From positions 558,001 to 622,000 of the forward strand of contig NZ_JAEUAK010000003.1 in the NCBI RefSeq assembly GCF_019511345.1: DNA of 64,000 nucleotides, given 5' to 3'. Positions within the stretch are counted from its first letter, which is position 1. Every line of letters starts with the position of its first letter. The notes beneath the pieces were generated by a model that saw nothing but the letters and a program-made list of their open reading frames with translations, was not told where the DNA came from and did not search any database. Positions 63,235 through 64,000 of the stretch are shown here, piece by piece. The position numbers and the translations under genes were made by a program. Source of the stretch: Rhizobium mesosinicum. GTDB taxonomy: Bacteria > Pseudomonadota > Alphaproteobacteria > Rhizobiales > Rhizobiaceae.

Positions 63235-64000
63235 TAGCCTTCCTCCGGGCGCTCGCGCAGCAGCACGAATTGGATGGCACTGATAGCGACCAGCACAATC
63301 AGCAGCGCAAAAGAGAGCGCCGAACCGTAGCCGAGCCGGTAGGACGAGAAGGACGCCAGATAGATGGAGAACACGGCCGAGATCGTGCTGTTTTCCGGTC
63401 CGCCTTGGGTGATGATGAAAAACTGGTCGAATGCAAGCATGGACGAGGTGACGTTGAGCACCAGCGCCAGCACCATCGAATTGCGCATCAGCGGGAGGGT
63501 AATTCTACGAAAGCGGCTGAAAACGCTGGCGCCGTCAATCTTGGCAGCTTCGATGACGTCGTTCGAGATGCCCTGCAGGCCGGTCAGCAGGATGACCATG
63601 GTGAAGCCCGCGGTCTTCCAAACGACCATCAGGATGATCACGGCCATCGCCGGCCAGAAGCTTTCGAGCGGGCGTGGTGCAGAGTCGATCAGGCCGATAC
63701 CGCGCAGAACCTGCGCGAAGACGCCGCTATCGGGATTGAGCAGCCACATCCAGAGTGTGGAGGCGGCGCCAAAGCCGATGACGACAGGCATGAAGAAGAT
63801 CGTCCGAAAGAAACCGGCCGAGCGTAGCGGGCGGTCGACGAGCAGCGCCAGCGGAAAGGCCACCACGAAAATCGCCGCCGTCACAAGCACGGTATAAAGC
63901 ATCGTGAAACCCAGCGAATGCCAGAGCTGCATGTCGCCGAGAAGTTCGCTGTAATTGGCAAGACCGATGAATTTCTTCCGGCCGAGCAGCGGCCAGTTGT
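63234..64000 (-). CDS. CUT1 sugar ABC permease (MalF-like), partial at window edge
   Basis: The reading frame runs off the right end of the window. Visible sequence starts NWPLLGRKKFIGLANYSELL and covers at least four membrane segments and the EAA loop (VIEAAKIDGASVFSRFRRITLPLMRNS). An ATG at 63932 is internal, because the FIGLANYSELLGD motif upstream of it is typical of MalF-type subunits. The missing part should hold the N-terminal membrane segment, with a binding-protein gene expected beyond it. Confidence 0.92.
   Translation of the reverse strand, partial: NWPLLGRKKFIGLANYSELLGDMQLWHSLGFTMLYTVLVTAAIFVVAFPLALLVDRPLRSAGFFRTIFFMPVVIGFGAASTLWMWLLNPDSGVFAQVLRGIGLIDSAPRPLESFWPAMAVIILMVVWKTAGFTMVILLTGLQGISNDVIEAAKIDGASVFSRFRRITLPLMRNSMVLALVLNVTSSMLAFDQFFIITQGGPENSTISAVFSIYLASFSSYRLGYGSALSFALLIVLVAISAIQFVLLRERPEEG

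Overview
The window looks like chromosome or large-replicon DNA of a Rhizobiaceae bacterium (Rhizobium or a close relative). The reasons are uniformly GC-rich coding, a Porin_2 family porin, NasT/NasS control of nitrate assimilation, many sugar ABC operons with LacI regulators, and an intergenic repeat of the type common in Rhizobium and Agrobacterium genomes (about 20007-20120). No tRNA, rRNA, CRISPR array, phage or transposase gene was seen. Species cannot be fixed from the sequence alone.

Layout from left to right. (1) 1-1755: porin gene with two minus-strand terminators beyond it and a long upstream region. (2) 1756-9727, minus strand: an amide-utilisation operon in the order amiC-amiR-permease-permease-binding protein-formamidase-fused ATPase. 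Its leader holds a sigma70-like promoter, an ANTAR-type hairpin and an intrinsic terminator that abuts amiC. (3) 9873-19569, minus strand: a CUT1 sugar operon (binding protein, two permeases, a GH151/GH42-like glycosidase, LacI regulator, ATPase, GH95 alpha-L-fucosidase), probably for fucosylated plant glycans. (4) 19842-23401: a palindromic element, a second repeat and a large GH94 phosphorylase. (5) 23748-25611: an SDR oxidoreductase and its divergent AraC regulator.

(6) 25654-37873, minus strand: a full nitrate assimilation locus in the order nasT-nasS-nrtA-nrtB-nrtC-nirB-nirD-nasA-cysG. A consensus sigma54 promoter and a structured leader ending in a T6 tract precede nrtA. This fits nitrogen control by NtrC/RpoN combined with nitrate-dependent NasT antitermination. 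(7) 38092-40395: a YdeP-like molybdopterin oxidoreductase, divergent from nasT. (8) 40407-46392: a LacI regulator divergent from a four-gene CUT2 sugar importer, with a perfect 16-bp operator palindrome between them.

(9) 46493-55000: an accessory, stress-related set containing an alpha/beta hydrolase, DipZ, a DUF488 protein, a Tat-exported hydrolase, an OmpR/EnvZ-type two-component pair, Ohr, a 44-residue small protein and an HtrA-like protease without an export signal. (10) 55110-59263: an orphan PhnM, a second copy of the palindromic element, an M24 peptidase and a proline-iminopeptidase-like hydrolase. (11) 59308-64000, minus strand: a second CUT1 operon with a GH127 beta-L-arabinofuranosidase, cut by the window edge.

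Taken together this is the gene content of a soil or plant-associated heterotroph that scavenges plant cell-wall sugars, amides and nitrate. The most notable regulatory feature is two independent ligand-sensor plus ANTAR-antiterminator pairs (AmiC/AmiR and NasS/NasT). Each lies next to a leader that contains a terminator-like structure.
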